A program made the position numbers and the translations under genes. Below the pieces are notes generated by a model. That model was not told where the DNA came from. It searched no databases and saw only the letters and a program-made list of their open reading frames with translations. From an uncultured Candidatus Melainabacteria bacterium (GTDB lineage: Bacteria > Cyanobacteriota > Vampirovibrionia > Gastranaerophilales > Gastranaerophilaceae), in NCBI GenBank assembly GCA_934717745.1, contig CAKUZB010000003.1, positions 1 through 64,000 on the forward strand: a stretch of DNA of 64,000 nucleotides, read 5' to 3'. Positions 26,832 to 35,100 of this stretch are shown here, piece by piece. Within the stretch, counting starts at the first letter, position 1. Each line of letters starts with the position of its first letter.

Positions 26832-27257
26832 CTACTGTTTAACAGTAACACCCATTGCTCTGCAAGAACCTTTAATCATTTCGACTGCTGCTTCCATTGT
26901 AGTTGCATTTAAGTCTTCCATTTTGATTTTTGCAATTTCTTCAAGTTGTTCTTGAGTGATTTCTGCAACTTTTGTTTTGTTTGGTGTTGCTGATCCTTTT
27001 GGAATATTCAAGATTTTCTTGATAAGAACTGGTGCTGGAGGTGATTTAGTTACGAAAGTAAAACTTCTGTCCTCGTAAACATCAATAACAACCGGAATAA
27101 TGTATCCTGCTTGAGATTCAGTTTTTGCATTGAATTGTTTGCAGAAATCCATAATGTTAACACCATGTTGACCTAATGCTGGACCAACTGGAGGTGATGG
27201 ATTTGCTTTTCCGGCTTCGATTTGTAGTTTAATTTTACCTACTACTTTTTTTGCCAT
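26832..27257 (-). CDS. rplK: 50S ribosomal protein L11
   Basis: A 141-residue L11 with LQIEAGKANPSPPVGPALGQ split by family convention, GVNIMDFCKQFN and the C-terminal rRNA-binding domain. The start is at 27257 (MAKKVVGK), with AAGGAC eight bases upstream; an upstream ATG at 27299 would add 14 residues unlike the family. It lies 61 bases upstream of rplA. Confidence 0.97.
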   Translation of the reverse strand: MAKKVVGKIKLQIEAGKANPSPPVGPALGQHGVNIMDFCKQFNAKTESQAGYIIPVVIDVYEDRSFTFVTKSPPAPVLIKKILNIPKGSATPNKTKVAEITQEQLEEIAKIKMEDLNATTMEAAVEMIKGSCRAMGVTVKQ

Positions 27258-27330
27258 TTTTGTGTCCTTTCTGTGGTAATAACGGGTAATCCCTTCCACA
27301 TTTTTAATACCTAAAGCCTAAAACAGGCTA

Positions 27331-28101
27331 TTATAATTTTTGAATTTGTTTGTATTCTAATTCTACAGGAGTTTCACGACCAAAGATTGATACGTTTGCT
27401 CTTAATTTTGCTTTATCAGGATATACTTCAGTAATATCACCAACAAATTCAGCGAATGGACCAGATGTAATACGAACTTTGTCGCCTGCTTTAACATCAA
27501 GTTCAATTCTTTGTGGTGCAGTAGCAGAAGTTCTGTTAATAACTTTTTTAATTTCACTATCTCTTGCAGGGATAGGTTTTTTAGCAGAACCTACAAAGCG
27601 AGTAACACCCGCAGTATGTCTAACTACATACCAACTGTCTTCGTCCATAATCATCTCTACAAGTACATAACCAGGGAAAACTTTTTCATCTTTTTCAGTT
27701 TTCTTGCCACCTTTAACTTGAGTAACTGTTTTTTGCGGAACTTCAACTCTGAAAATCTTTTCAGACATATTCATGTATTCAATACGTTTTTCAAGATTTA
27801 CTTTTACTTTGTTTTCATAACCAGAATATGTATTTACAATATACCAACGTTTTTCAGGTGCTTTTGCAGGTTTTGCTGTTGCTTCTGATTTTGTTTCATC
27901 TGATGCAGTTTCTTCTACTTCAGTTTTTTCTTTGGCTTTTTTAGTTCTTGTTTTTACTTCTGATTTTGTTTTTGAAGTTTTTGCTTTTTTATCTTTTGAT
28001 GGAACACTGTCGCCAATTACAAGGTCGCCAACTAAATCACGACTTGTTGTAACAACTTCGGTTTGTTCATCCATAAATAATTCTTCATCTTTTTTTGCCA
28101 T
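27331..28101 (-). CDS. nusG: Transcription termination/antitermination factor NusG with N-terminal extension (256 aa)
   Basis: The NGN domain begins near residue 84 (KRWYIVNTYSGYENKV) and contains EKVFPGYVLVEM and GVTRFVG. The KOW domain (GDKVRITSGPFAEFVGDI) and the C-terminal EYKQIQKL complete a standard NusG. The first 83 residues are an extra segment rich in Lys, Thr, Glu and Ser. NusG couples RNA polymerase to Rho or to the ribosome. It lies between secE and rplK as in most bacteria. Confidence 0.94.
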   Translation of the reverse strand: MAKKDEELFMDEQTEVVTTSRDLVGDLVIGDSVPSKDKKAKTSKTKSEVKTRTKKAKEKTEVEETASDETKSEATAKPAKAPEKRWYIVNTYSGYENKVKVNLEKRIEYMNMSEKIFRVEVPQKTVTQVKGGKKTEKDEKVFPGYVLVEMIMDEDSWYVVRHTAGVTRFVGSAKKPIPARDSEIKKVINRTSATAPQRIELDVKAGDKVRITSGPFAEFVGDITEVYPDKAKLRANVSIFGRETPVELEYKQIQKL

Positions 28102-28116
28102 AATAAATGTTTTTCC

Positions 28117-28317
28117 TTAACTATTCGGGATTAAACCCAAGATTGCTTTAAAAAATATATCAATTAGGTAAACTGAAATAGTAAAAAATGCAACAATAGC
28201 CACAACAAATACTGTTTCTGCAACAACTTGCTGTTTTTCCGGCCAATTGATTTTACCCCATTCGGCTCTTACACCTTGAAAGTAAACTTTTATTGCTTGA
28301 ATTGTTTCATTATTCAT
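28117..28317 (-). CDS. secE: Preprotein translocase subunit SecE
   Basis: A 66-residue single-span SecE: an amphipathic segment with RAEWGKINWPEKQQV followed by one membrane helix. It stabilises SecY in the plasma membrane. AAGGT lies eight bases before the ATG. It is located between tRNA-Trp and nusG, the usual bacterial position. Confidence 0.93.
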   Translation of the reverse strand: MNNETIQAIKVYFQGVRAEWGKINWPEKQQVVAETVFVVAIVAFFTISVYLIDIFFKAILGLIPNS

Positions 28318-28342
28318 TTCGTTTTACCTTTATTATAACATT

Positions 28343-28415
28343 CGCGCCCTGAAGGACTCGAACCCTCGACATCCGGTTTTGGAGACCGACGTTCTACCAA
28401 CTGAACTAAGGACGC
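28343..28415 (-). tRNA. tRNA-Trp (CCA anticodon)
   Basis: A full cloverleaf can be drawn on the minus strand: acceptor GCGTCCT / AGGGCGC (one wobble), D arm with GTTCAGTTGGTAGAAC, anticodon loop CTCCAAA reading CCA, and T arm GAGGG-TTCGAGT-CCTTC with G as discriminator. The 3' CCA is not encoded. It sits between rpmG and secE, a common arrangement. Confidence 0.97.
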
Positions 28416-28453
28416 TTCCGTTATGTAATACTACCTTTTGTCCTAGAATTTAA

Positions 28454-28621
28454 CTATTTTGTTTCTTTATGAGATGTGTGTTTTTGACATCTTGGACAAT
28501 ATTTGTTCAATTCCATTCTTTCTTTACTTGTTTTTTTGTTTTTTACTGTTGTGTAATTTCTTTCTTTGCATTCTTCACATGCTAGAACTACCATTTTGTC
28601 TACTCTACCTTTGATGCCCAT
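28454..28621 (-). CDS. rpmG: 50S ribosomal protein L33
   Basis: A 55-residue protein starting MGIKGRVDKMVVLACEEC, with two zinc-binding pairs CEEC and CPRC and the L33 sequence RNYTTVKNKK plus ELNKYCPRC. AAAAGGA lies before the ATG. An internal start at MVVLACEEC is possible. It opens the rpmG-trnW-secE-nusG-rplK-rplA cluster. The intact zinc ligands mark the C+ form of L33. Confidence 0.92.
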   Translation of the reverse strand: MGIKGRVDKMVVLACEECKERNYTTVKNKKTSKERMELNKYCPRCQKHTSHKETK

Positions 28622-28649
28622 TTTTTATTTCCTTTTCTAAAAATGTTAC

Positions 28650-28688
28650 CTATTAAAATAGAATGTGTTCGAAAAAATCACATTCTAT
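28650..28688 (-). terminator. Terminator of the ZorAB-like/DUF711 operon
   Basis: A 10-bp stem (ATAGAATGTG / CACATTCTAT, 28658-28688) with an 11-base loop is followed on the minus strand by TTTTAAT. It lies between the gene ending at 28760 and rpmG. Because the rpmG promoter is upstream of it, the hairpin would also be in the 5' leader of rpmG, where it could act as an attenuator. Confidence 0.55.
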
Positions 28689-28705
28689 CCTTATCTTATA
28701 TTATC

Positions 28706-28733
28706 ATAATAAAACAAACAAAATAAATTGCAA
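28706..28733 (-). promoter_or_regulatory. Sigma-70-type promoter for the rpmG-secE-nusG-rplKA cluster
   Basis: Minus-strand TTGCAA (28728-28733), a 16-base spacer and TATTAT (28706-28711). The expected start of transcription is near 28699, giving a leader of nearly 80 bases that includes the 28658-28688 hairpin. Confidence 0.55.
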
Positions 28734-28759
28734 ATAATATGTTAAATTATATTATTGCC

Positions 28760-29101
28760 TTAATCATTTTTTGATTCTTCTTCAAATTCTACTTTATTTG
28801 CTTCAACCCAAGTTGCCATCAATTCTTCTCTTACGCCTGATTTATTTAACCATTTAGGAATAAATTTTTGATCTTGTCCGATAGAACCTGTAATAACACT
28901 GCCATCTTCAATTAAAAAACACGCTTCAGAGATACCTATTCTTATCCATAAATGAGGATTTTTGTCTTTTGATGGAGTCATATAAACTTTTAAATTATTA
29001 TACCTTTGAAAGTTTATATTTCTTCTATTGTACGCATCAGATTGTTCATCAATGATAAATTCTCTAAGCATATTTTCATATCTATTTGCAGTATAAGCCA
29101 T
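28760..29101 (-). CDS. Hypothetical protein (113 aa)
   Basis: A soluble, acidic-tailed protein with LKVYMTPSKDKNPHLWIRIG and ACFLIEDGSVITGS, probably a small alpha/beta domain. It has no signal peptide, membrane helix or cysteine cluster. GAGG precedes the ATG by nine bases. It is the last gene of the ZorAB-like/DUF711 transcription unit. I recognise no family. Confidence 0.7.
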   Translation of the reverse strand: MAYTANRYENMLREFIIDEQSDAYNRRNINFQRYNNLKVYMTPSKDKNPHLWIRIGISEACFLIEDGSVITGSIGQDQKFIPKWLNKSGVREELMATWVEANKVEFEEESKND

Positions 29102-29115
29102 TTAAAACCTCAATT

Positions 29116-30483
29116 TTAGTTATTTAATGAATGTATTGGAGCAGGAATTCTACCGCCACGTTTTACAAATGTTTCAGAAGATAAATTACCTACAGACATA
29201 ATCGGTGCTTCACCCAGTAAACCGCCATATACAGCACTGTCGCCTACCGTCTTATTTGGAACAGGTATAATTCTAACAGCAGTTGTTTTTTTGTTAATCA
29301 TGCCAATTGCCATTTCATCTGCAATAATTCCTGCGATTGTATTTTCACTTGTATCTCCAGGAATAGCAATCATATCTAAACCTACGGAACAAACAGAGGT
29401 CATTGCTTCTAATTTATCAAATGTTAAATGACCTTGAGCCGCCGCTTCAATCATTCCGGCATCTTCAGATACAGGAATAAATGCACCACTCAAACCACCA
29501 ACGTGAGAACTTGCCATAATACCGCCTTTTTTTACAGCGTCATTAAGCATCGCAAGTGCTGCGGTTGTACCATGAGCACCTGCATGTTCCAAACCCATTG
29601 CCTTGAAAATTCCCGCAACACTATCACCCTCAGCAGGTGTTGGTGCTAAAGACAAATCGATAATTCCAAACGGAATATCAAGTCTTTTTGCAAGTTTTCT
29701 ACCAATTAATTCACCGGTAGTTGTAATTTTGAAGGCTGTTTTCTTAATAGTGTTTGCAACCTCACTCAAATCTGCATCTTTTGGCAACTGATCAACTGCT
29801 GCCATTACAACACCCGGACCGGAAACTCCAACATTTAAAGCACATTCCGGTTCAGAATATCCGGTAAAAGCACCCGCCATAAACGGATTGTCATTTGGTG
29901 CGTTACAGAAGCAAACTAACTTTGCTGCTCCTAAACCATCTTTATCCGCAGTTAAATTTGCAGATTTTTTAATAATTTCTGCCATTTTTAAAACTGCGTC
30001 CATATTAATACCGGCTTTTGAACTTGCAACATTTACAGACGAACAAATATATTCCGTTTTCGCTAATGCTTCAGGAATACTCTCTATAAGTGCAATATCG
30101 CCTTTTGTACAGCCTTTTTCAACTAAAGCAGAAAAACCTCCGATAAAATTAACATTTACTTCTTTTGCTGCCTTATCCAAAACTTCTGCTAAATGAACAT
30201 AGTCAAAATTTTTACAAGATTCACCCAAAATTGATGCAGGAGTAATTGCAATCCTTTTATTAATAATCGGAATAGAATACTCATCTTCTAAATCTTGAGC
30301 ATATTTATACAAATTTTTTGCATATTTTGTAATTTTGTTATAAACATTTTCATAAACTCTATCAGCACAATCAGAAATACAATCACGCAAACTTAAAGAC
30401 ATCGTAACTGTACGAATATCCAAATGGTGAAGTCTAATCATATCAATAGTTTCTATAATTTTTTGTTCATTTGACAGATTCAT
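29116..30483 (-). CDS. DUF711 / PFL family protein (UPF0210-like, 455 aa)
   Basis: The N-terminus (HHLDIRTVTMSLSL), the central SEPECALNVGVSGPGVV, LAPTPAEGDSVAGI and GLDMIAIPGDT are those of the DUF711 family, whose fold is related to pyruvate formate-lyase but whose reaction is unknown. The glycyl-radical loop of true PFL is not visible. The gene overlaps the OmpA/MotB-like gene by 17 bases, so expression is coupled. Length matches the family. Confidence 0.85.
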   Translation of the reverse strand: MNLSNEQKIIETIDMIRLHHLDIRTVTMSLSLRDCISDCADRVYENVYNKITKYAKNLYKYAQDLEDEYSIPIINKRIAITPASILGESCKNFDYVHLAEVLDKAAKEVNVNFIGGFSALVEKGCTKGDIALIESIPEALAKTEYICSSVNVASSKAGINMDAVLKMAEIIKKSANLTADKDGLGAAKLVCFCNAPNDNPFMAGAFTGYSEPECALNVGVSGPGVVMAAVDQLPKDADLSEVANTIKKTAFKITTTGELIGRKLAKRLDIPFGIIDLSLAPTPAEGDSVAGIFKAMGLEHAGAHGTTAALAMLNDAVKKGGIMASSHVGGLSGAFIPVSEDAGMIEAAAQGHLTFDKLEAMTSVCSVGLDMIAIPGDTSENTIAGIIADEMAIGMINKKTTAVRIIPVPNKTVGDSAVYGGLLGEAPIMSVGNLSSETFVKRGGRIPAPIHSLNN

Positions 30484-31168
30484 TTTTACCTAACCCCATA
30501 AAATCTTGCAAATTAGAACTTTTTACGACAAGTTCCAACTCTACACGTCTACTTTTGTTATAATCCTCTTTTCCATTAACAAGAACAGGTTCTGAATAAC
30601 TTTTACCCTCAACTTGCAACATTTTGTGCAATTTTGGACTATATGCTTTGTTATATGGAGTATAAAAGATATATTTTGCAACTTCGTTTGCACGCTTTGT
30701 AGATAATTCCATATTTTTAATAAATTGTATATCTTTAGAATCAATACCTGCAAAAGATTGCGAATCAGTATGACCTTGAATTACAATATTTTTAACCTTA
30801 TCTGCTACTTTTGGGTTTTCAAAAACAGCATTCAAATAAATCGGAATAAATTTATTCAAAAAAGCCTTACCATCGTCAGAAAGTTCATAACTTCCCAATT
30901 CAAACAGTTGTAAGTCTGAAAGTTTTACATCACCTGTCATCAAATCAATTTGAGCATCAATATTTTTAGCATTCAATTCTTGAGCCAAATCTTTAGCAAC
31001 TTCAGATTTTATATTTTGTTCTTCTAATTTTGCTTGAGAAAAGCCCGTCATAGCAAGAACAAACAACACAATAAAAATTACGGCAAGACCAAGCAAAAGG
31101 TCTGTCATTGTAATCCAAAATACATTTTCTTGAACGTCGTTATTTCCGTGGAATTTACCTTTAATCAT
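30467..31168 (-). CDS. ZorB/MotB-like protein with OmpA peptidoglycan-binding domain (233 aa)
   Basis: One N-terminal membrane helix (residues 18-41) carries Asp23, at the position of the ion-coupling aspartate in MotB, ExbD and ZorB. A linker leads to an OmpA-like domain at about 85-215 with QGHTDSQ, LSTKRANEVAKY and NKSRRVEL, which would bind peptidoglycan. Together with the upstream MotA/ZorA-like gene it should form an ion-driven stator-type complex. Only seven bases separate the two genes. No flagellar genes are nearby. AGGTGA precedes the ATG. Confidence 0.8.
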   Translation of the reverse strand: MIKGKFHGNNDVQENVFWITMTDLLLGLAVIFIVLFVLAMTGFSQAKLEEQNIKSEVAKDLAQELNAKNIDAQIDLMTGDVKLSDLQLFELGSYELSDDGKAFLNKFIPIYLNAVFENPKVADKVKNIVIQGHTDSQSFAGIDSKDIQFIKNMELSTKRANEVAKYIFYTPYNKAYSPKLHKMLQVEGKSYSEPVLVNGKEDYNKSRRVELELVVKSSNLQDFMGLGKNESVK

Positions 31169-31175
31169 ATTTCAC

Positions 31176-32093
31176 CTAAAATAATTTATCTACCACGTCG
31201 CCGTCATCACCGTTAGATTTTGGAATATGTAGTTTTTTAATTTGGTCGTTCATAGTATTTATACCATACAATAGATTTTCCATATAAGGAACAACCTCTT
31301 TTGCAATACCATTTTCAAACGCAAACTTGAATTGCTCAGGCAATGAATTTAAAATACCTGTCAAGTTGCTGTTTTGAATTTTAGTTTCTTTTAGTAATTC
31401 TATTAAGAATTTTTCAGAAGAAACATTATCAAACAAACCATACAGTTTTTCTTGAACTTCCATTAACGGTTCACGACACATTTTGTTATACAAAAGTTTT
31501 TCAGCAAACATATAAACCAAAGATGCACTAACTGCAAGTACTGAACACAAAGCAGCCACTTGCATGCTTGACATCAAGCCTGATACTGAAGAAATTGTTG
31601 TTTCTTGTGTTGAAAAATCAACCTTTGTAAAAGCAATAGCAATATTCAAGAATGTGAACAAAGGCCCTAGACCTGTTAATAATGTCGGTGCAATTTGAAT
31701 AAATTTGCTATTATACTTTGAAGAAACTAACGAGTCCTCGTTGAAAAAATATAACGGGTCAACGGTTGTTTGAATATTGTTTACAGCCTTTGAAACATTT
31801 TCATAAGCAACACTATTATCCTGTTTTTTTAGAGCAACACTTTCTGAAAAAACTAAAGTATTTCTAAATTCTTGCCAACTACTGGATACATATTTCTCTT
31901 TTGAAATTGTACCGTCAAATTCATTAAAACGATATGACAAATCTGATTTTTTAAACTTTGACAAAAAGTCTAAAAACCATGTCAACTTTTGATTTACAAA
32001 TAAAAACTTTTTGTATGTATACACAACAATCGAAGCGAAGGTTGCCACAATTATTAGGATTGCCGGATCTAAAACAATTTTTAAAATATTCAT
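31176..32093 (-). CDS. ZorA/MotA/ExbB-like channel protein (305 aa)
   Basis: Membrane segments are visible at about residues 9-29, 131-155 and 168-196. The second contains APTLLTGLGPLFTF, the conserved proton-channel motif of the MotA/TolQ/ExbB superfamily in the form typical of ZorA. The C-terminal 100 residues are helical but lack the long coiled-coil tail seen in Zorya ZorA proteins. It is first in the operon, with AAGGGGA before the start. A role in phage defence is possible but no Zorya effector is found here. Confidence 0.78.
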   Translation of the reverse strand: MNILKIVLDPAILIIVATFASIVVYTYKKFLFVNQKLTWFLDFLSKFKKSDLSYRFNEFDGTISKEKYVSSSWQEFRNTLVFSESVALKKQDNSVAYENVSKAVNNIQTTVDPLYFFNEDSLVSSKYNSKFIQIAPTLLTGLGPLFTFLNIAIAFTKVDFSTQETTISSVSGLMSSMQVAALCSVLAVSASLVYMFAEKLLYNKMCREPLMEVQEKLYGLFDNVSSEKFLIELLKETKIQNSNLTGILNSLPEQFKFAFENGIAKEVVPYMENLLYGINTMNDQIKKLHIPKSNGDDGDVVDKLF

Positions 32094-32113
32094 AATTTCC
32101 CCTTTTCAAAATA

Positions 32114-32122
32114 ATTATAACA
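32114..32122 (-). promoter_or_regulatory. Extended -10 promoter of the ZorAB-like operon
   Basis: On the minus strand TGT-TATAAT lies 20 bases before the ATG at 32093, followed by the AAGGGGA ribosome-binding site. The -35 region is weak, as is common with TGn promoters. It is 40 bases from the opposing promoter. Confidence 0.6.
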
Positions 32123-32139
32123 CAATTATATTAAATAAA

Positions 32140-32167
32140 TTGATTTTTAACAAAGATGTTGTAAAAT
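32140..32167 (+). promoter_or_regulatory. Sigma-70-type promoter of the zinc-ribbon/cyclase-like gene, leaderless arrangement
   Basis: TTGATT (32140-32145), a 16-base spacer and TAAAAT (32162-32167) are followed by TAAAGA and the ATG at 32174. The six-base gap and the lack of a Shine-Dalgarno predict a leaderless mRNA. Confidence 0.65.
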
Positions 32168-32173
32168 TAAAGA

Positions 32174-35100
32174 ATGGAATGTCCAAAATGTGGTTTAAAA
32201 ATTGATGAAAATACGCTTGTATGTCCAAACTGTAAAAAGGTTTTAAAACTTGTTTGTCCAATTTGTAAAACTATAAATAAGACAAATACATGTCATAAAT
32301 GCGGATATATAATTATTAACAAATGCCATAACTGTGGGAAAATTAATCCTACAATTGCCGGCAAATGTTCACGTTGCGGTTTTGATACAAATGTTAGTGC
32401 AATTTTGCAAGGCTCAAACATTGATGAATTTGCATGCTTAACAATAGATTTTCCAAACATTTCAGATATGAAAACTATTTTGGGAACTAAACAACTTTAC
32501 GACAAATTTATAGAAAAATTAAATGGTTTAATTTATGATTATGTAACCTCAATTGGCTTAAAACGTGGTGTTTTCGGCGACACATTTGTCATCAGATTTA
32601 ACAAAGACTATACTTATGCGTCTTCTGTTAAAAATGCCTTAAATTCTGCAATTGAAATACTTAATCTTGTAACTCAATTGAACTACAAACTTACAAAAGC
32701 AAAAGATACACAATTAAAATGTAATGTTGCAATTTTAAAACGTAATGCATACGCATCTAATGATGATTACAAATCCGGAGTAAACATTAATCTTTTATAC
32801 CAAAATCTTAGACAAAATAAACTTTTAGGAAACTTACAATTAATCGCAGATGGTAGCGTTTATGAAATTGTTGGCGACCAATACCCAATGACGTCAATAG
32901 GTATGACACGAGTTAAGAATCAAAGTTTATTCCTATATGAACTTGACTTAACAAACTACATCAAACTTGAAGAAGATACAGAAACCTCGGACAATGCCAA
33001 CGGAGAATTAAAAATTCCGGACATTATTGAGGCTCAAAAAGAAGTTCTTGAAAGCGAAGATTCTATCTATGACATAGACGGAATTTCTTTTGATGAAATT
33101 AATTGTAAATTTTCAAAAGAATATACTCAAGGTTTAAGCAGTTCTATCGCTCAACAATTAATGACTAAACTTAAAAATATTATTGTTATTAAAGGCAAAA
33201 AAGAATATTACCCACGAACCGCTGAAATTATCGATAAAATTAAACAAAACCACATTTACCAAAATATATATCGTGTTACTTGCTATGATGATATGAAGTA
33301 CAAACCATACGGATTCTTTAACGATTTGGTTTCAGACATGTATGGATTTAGTACTACAGGAAAACTAAAAGAACAAAACAACTTTTCGGCAATAAAAACT
33401 ATAGATACTTCAGGATTTCTTGAAGATACCATCAACTTAAAAGCAAGAGAATTTCCACATCCTGAAGACGTAAGATTTGGACTTTTTGAAACATTTGAAA
33501 ATCTAATAAAAAGAATGCAAAAATCTTTGATTATCATTGAAAACATTGAAAAAATCGATGATACTTCTTTTGAATTGTTGCAAAAAATATTCAAAGAATT
33601 TTGTAAGTATGGCGTAAGTTTTTTAATTATTGCGGACAAATCTTTCAGTTTACATAAAACAGCCCACTTCTTACTATCAAGTGTCGAATATCAAGAAATC
33701 ACATTAAAGCCAACTCCAATCAAAATGTTAATCGAAGCAAATGCAAAACTTTGCAAAAATATTTTGAACACATTCTATATGCAAAAAATTTCAAAGAACA
33801 CAAAAGGTTCGCAAATGTACTTTATGCAAGCAATTGTTCATTTGATTGACCTAGGTATTTTTGTTATAGAAAACGGTTCACTAGAGATGGAAAAATCAGA
33901 AACAGTAGTATTTCCAACTACATTAGATGAATTAATTCAAAAGAGATTAATGTTTATAAAATCTCAAGATGAAAACTTATTCAAAATGTTTGCCTGCATT
34001 TTGCTGATTGGACCTCAAATAGATTTAAAAACAATTAAATTCTTTAACCACCAAAATACAGATGATTATTTAAAATATTTAGATAACAAAGGGTTTATTT
34101 ATAACGCAAATGGAGTTGTTCAAATACAAAATTACAACTTATATTACGAAAATGCGTTAAAATTAATGACCTATGAAGAACGTCGTTCAACAGCAAATTA
34201 CTTAGCAAGTTACTTTTTTAGAGAAAACTCGGCTCACCCTGTATTAGCAAAACTATACTCCCTTGTCGAAAGTAGTAAAAACGAGTTTGTACAATGGGAA
34301 AACTTATCTGACATTAACCGTTCATTGGGTGATTTCAGTGCCTATTTGAACTGTAGCATGCGTTTCTTAAAACTGTTGGCAAATAATATAAACGAATCTT
34401 CCAGCAAATCTATTGAAGATTACAAATTAGAAGTTTACGAAAATATTGCAAATTTATTATATAAATACACTCCTGAAAAAATTGCAAATATTACACAAGT
34501 TATTCTTGACAATCTTGAAAACAGCATGAACGATAAAAAAGTTATAAACTTATGCAACAAAATAATGCAAGGTTGTTTAATCTCAGGAAATTACACTCAT
34601 GCGTTATTAATGTCCCATAAAATTTTATCAAGAATGGAAAAATCCGGTTTAAATCCACTAAGCCCTGATTTTGGCGTAAATGCGTTATTAATTTCACTTA
34701 TAAAAATTGAAATTTTGTTCAATGTTGGCGATTTAGAAGATTGCATTGAATTAGGTGAAGAAATTTTCAGAAACCTTTCACTTACAACTATTGAGCAAAT
34801 TAAACCAAATACAATTTCAACAAAGCAATTTACCGATTTAATTATAGATGCAGCAGGATATGTAATTTTTGCAAAAATCTTACAGTTAAAAACAGATACC
34901 TTCAAATTCTGCGAATTAGTAGAACACATTGTTCCAAATCTTCCTGAATCATACAAGTTATTTGTTGAACTGGAAAAATTAATCCACAACAAGCAAATAT
35001 TCTTAGATAAAAATAAGCAACCTAGCGAACATGAAAAATTTGACAAAGTATTATATTATATTTTAGATGCGTTTACAAATTACAAAGGCGACCCAAGCGG

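Noticed and set aside
29116..30483. A pyruvate formate-lyase
   Set aside because: The sequence is the DUF711/UPF0210 family. The catalytic Cys-Cys pair and glycyl-radical loop of PFL are not visible.
30467..32093. A canonical Zorya anti-phage system
   Set aside because: Only the ZorA- and ZorB-like genes are present. No ZorC, ZorD helicase or ZorE HNH nuclease is adjacent; the HNH gene at 40655 is 9 kb away with several housekeeping genes between. The ZorA-like protein also lacks the long tail.
32140..32176. Longer start for the zinc-ribbon gene upstream of 32174
   Set aside because: The -10 element ends six bases before the ATG at 32174 and the first zinc-binding cysteine is residue 3 from that ATG, so an upstream start would not be transcribed.
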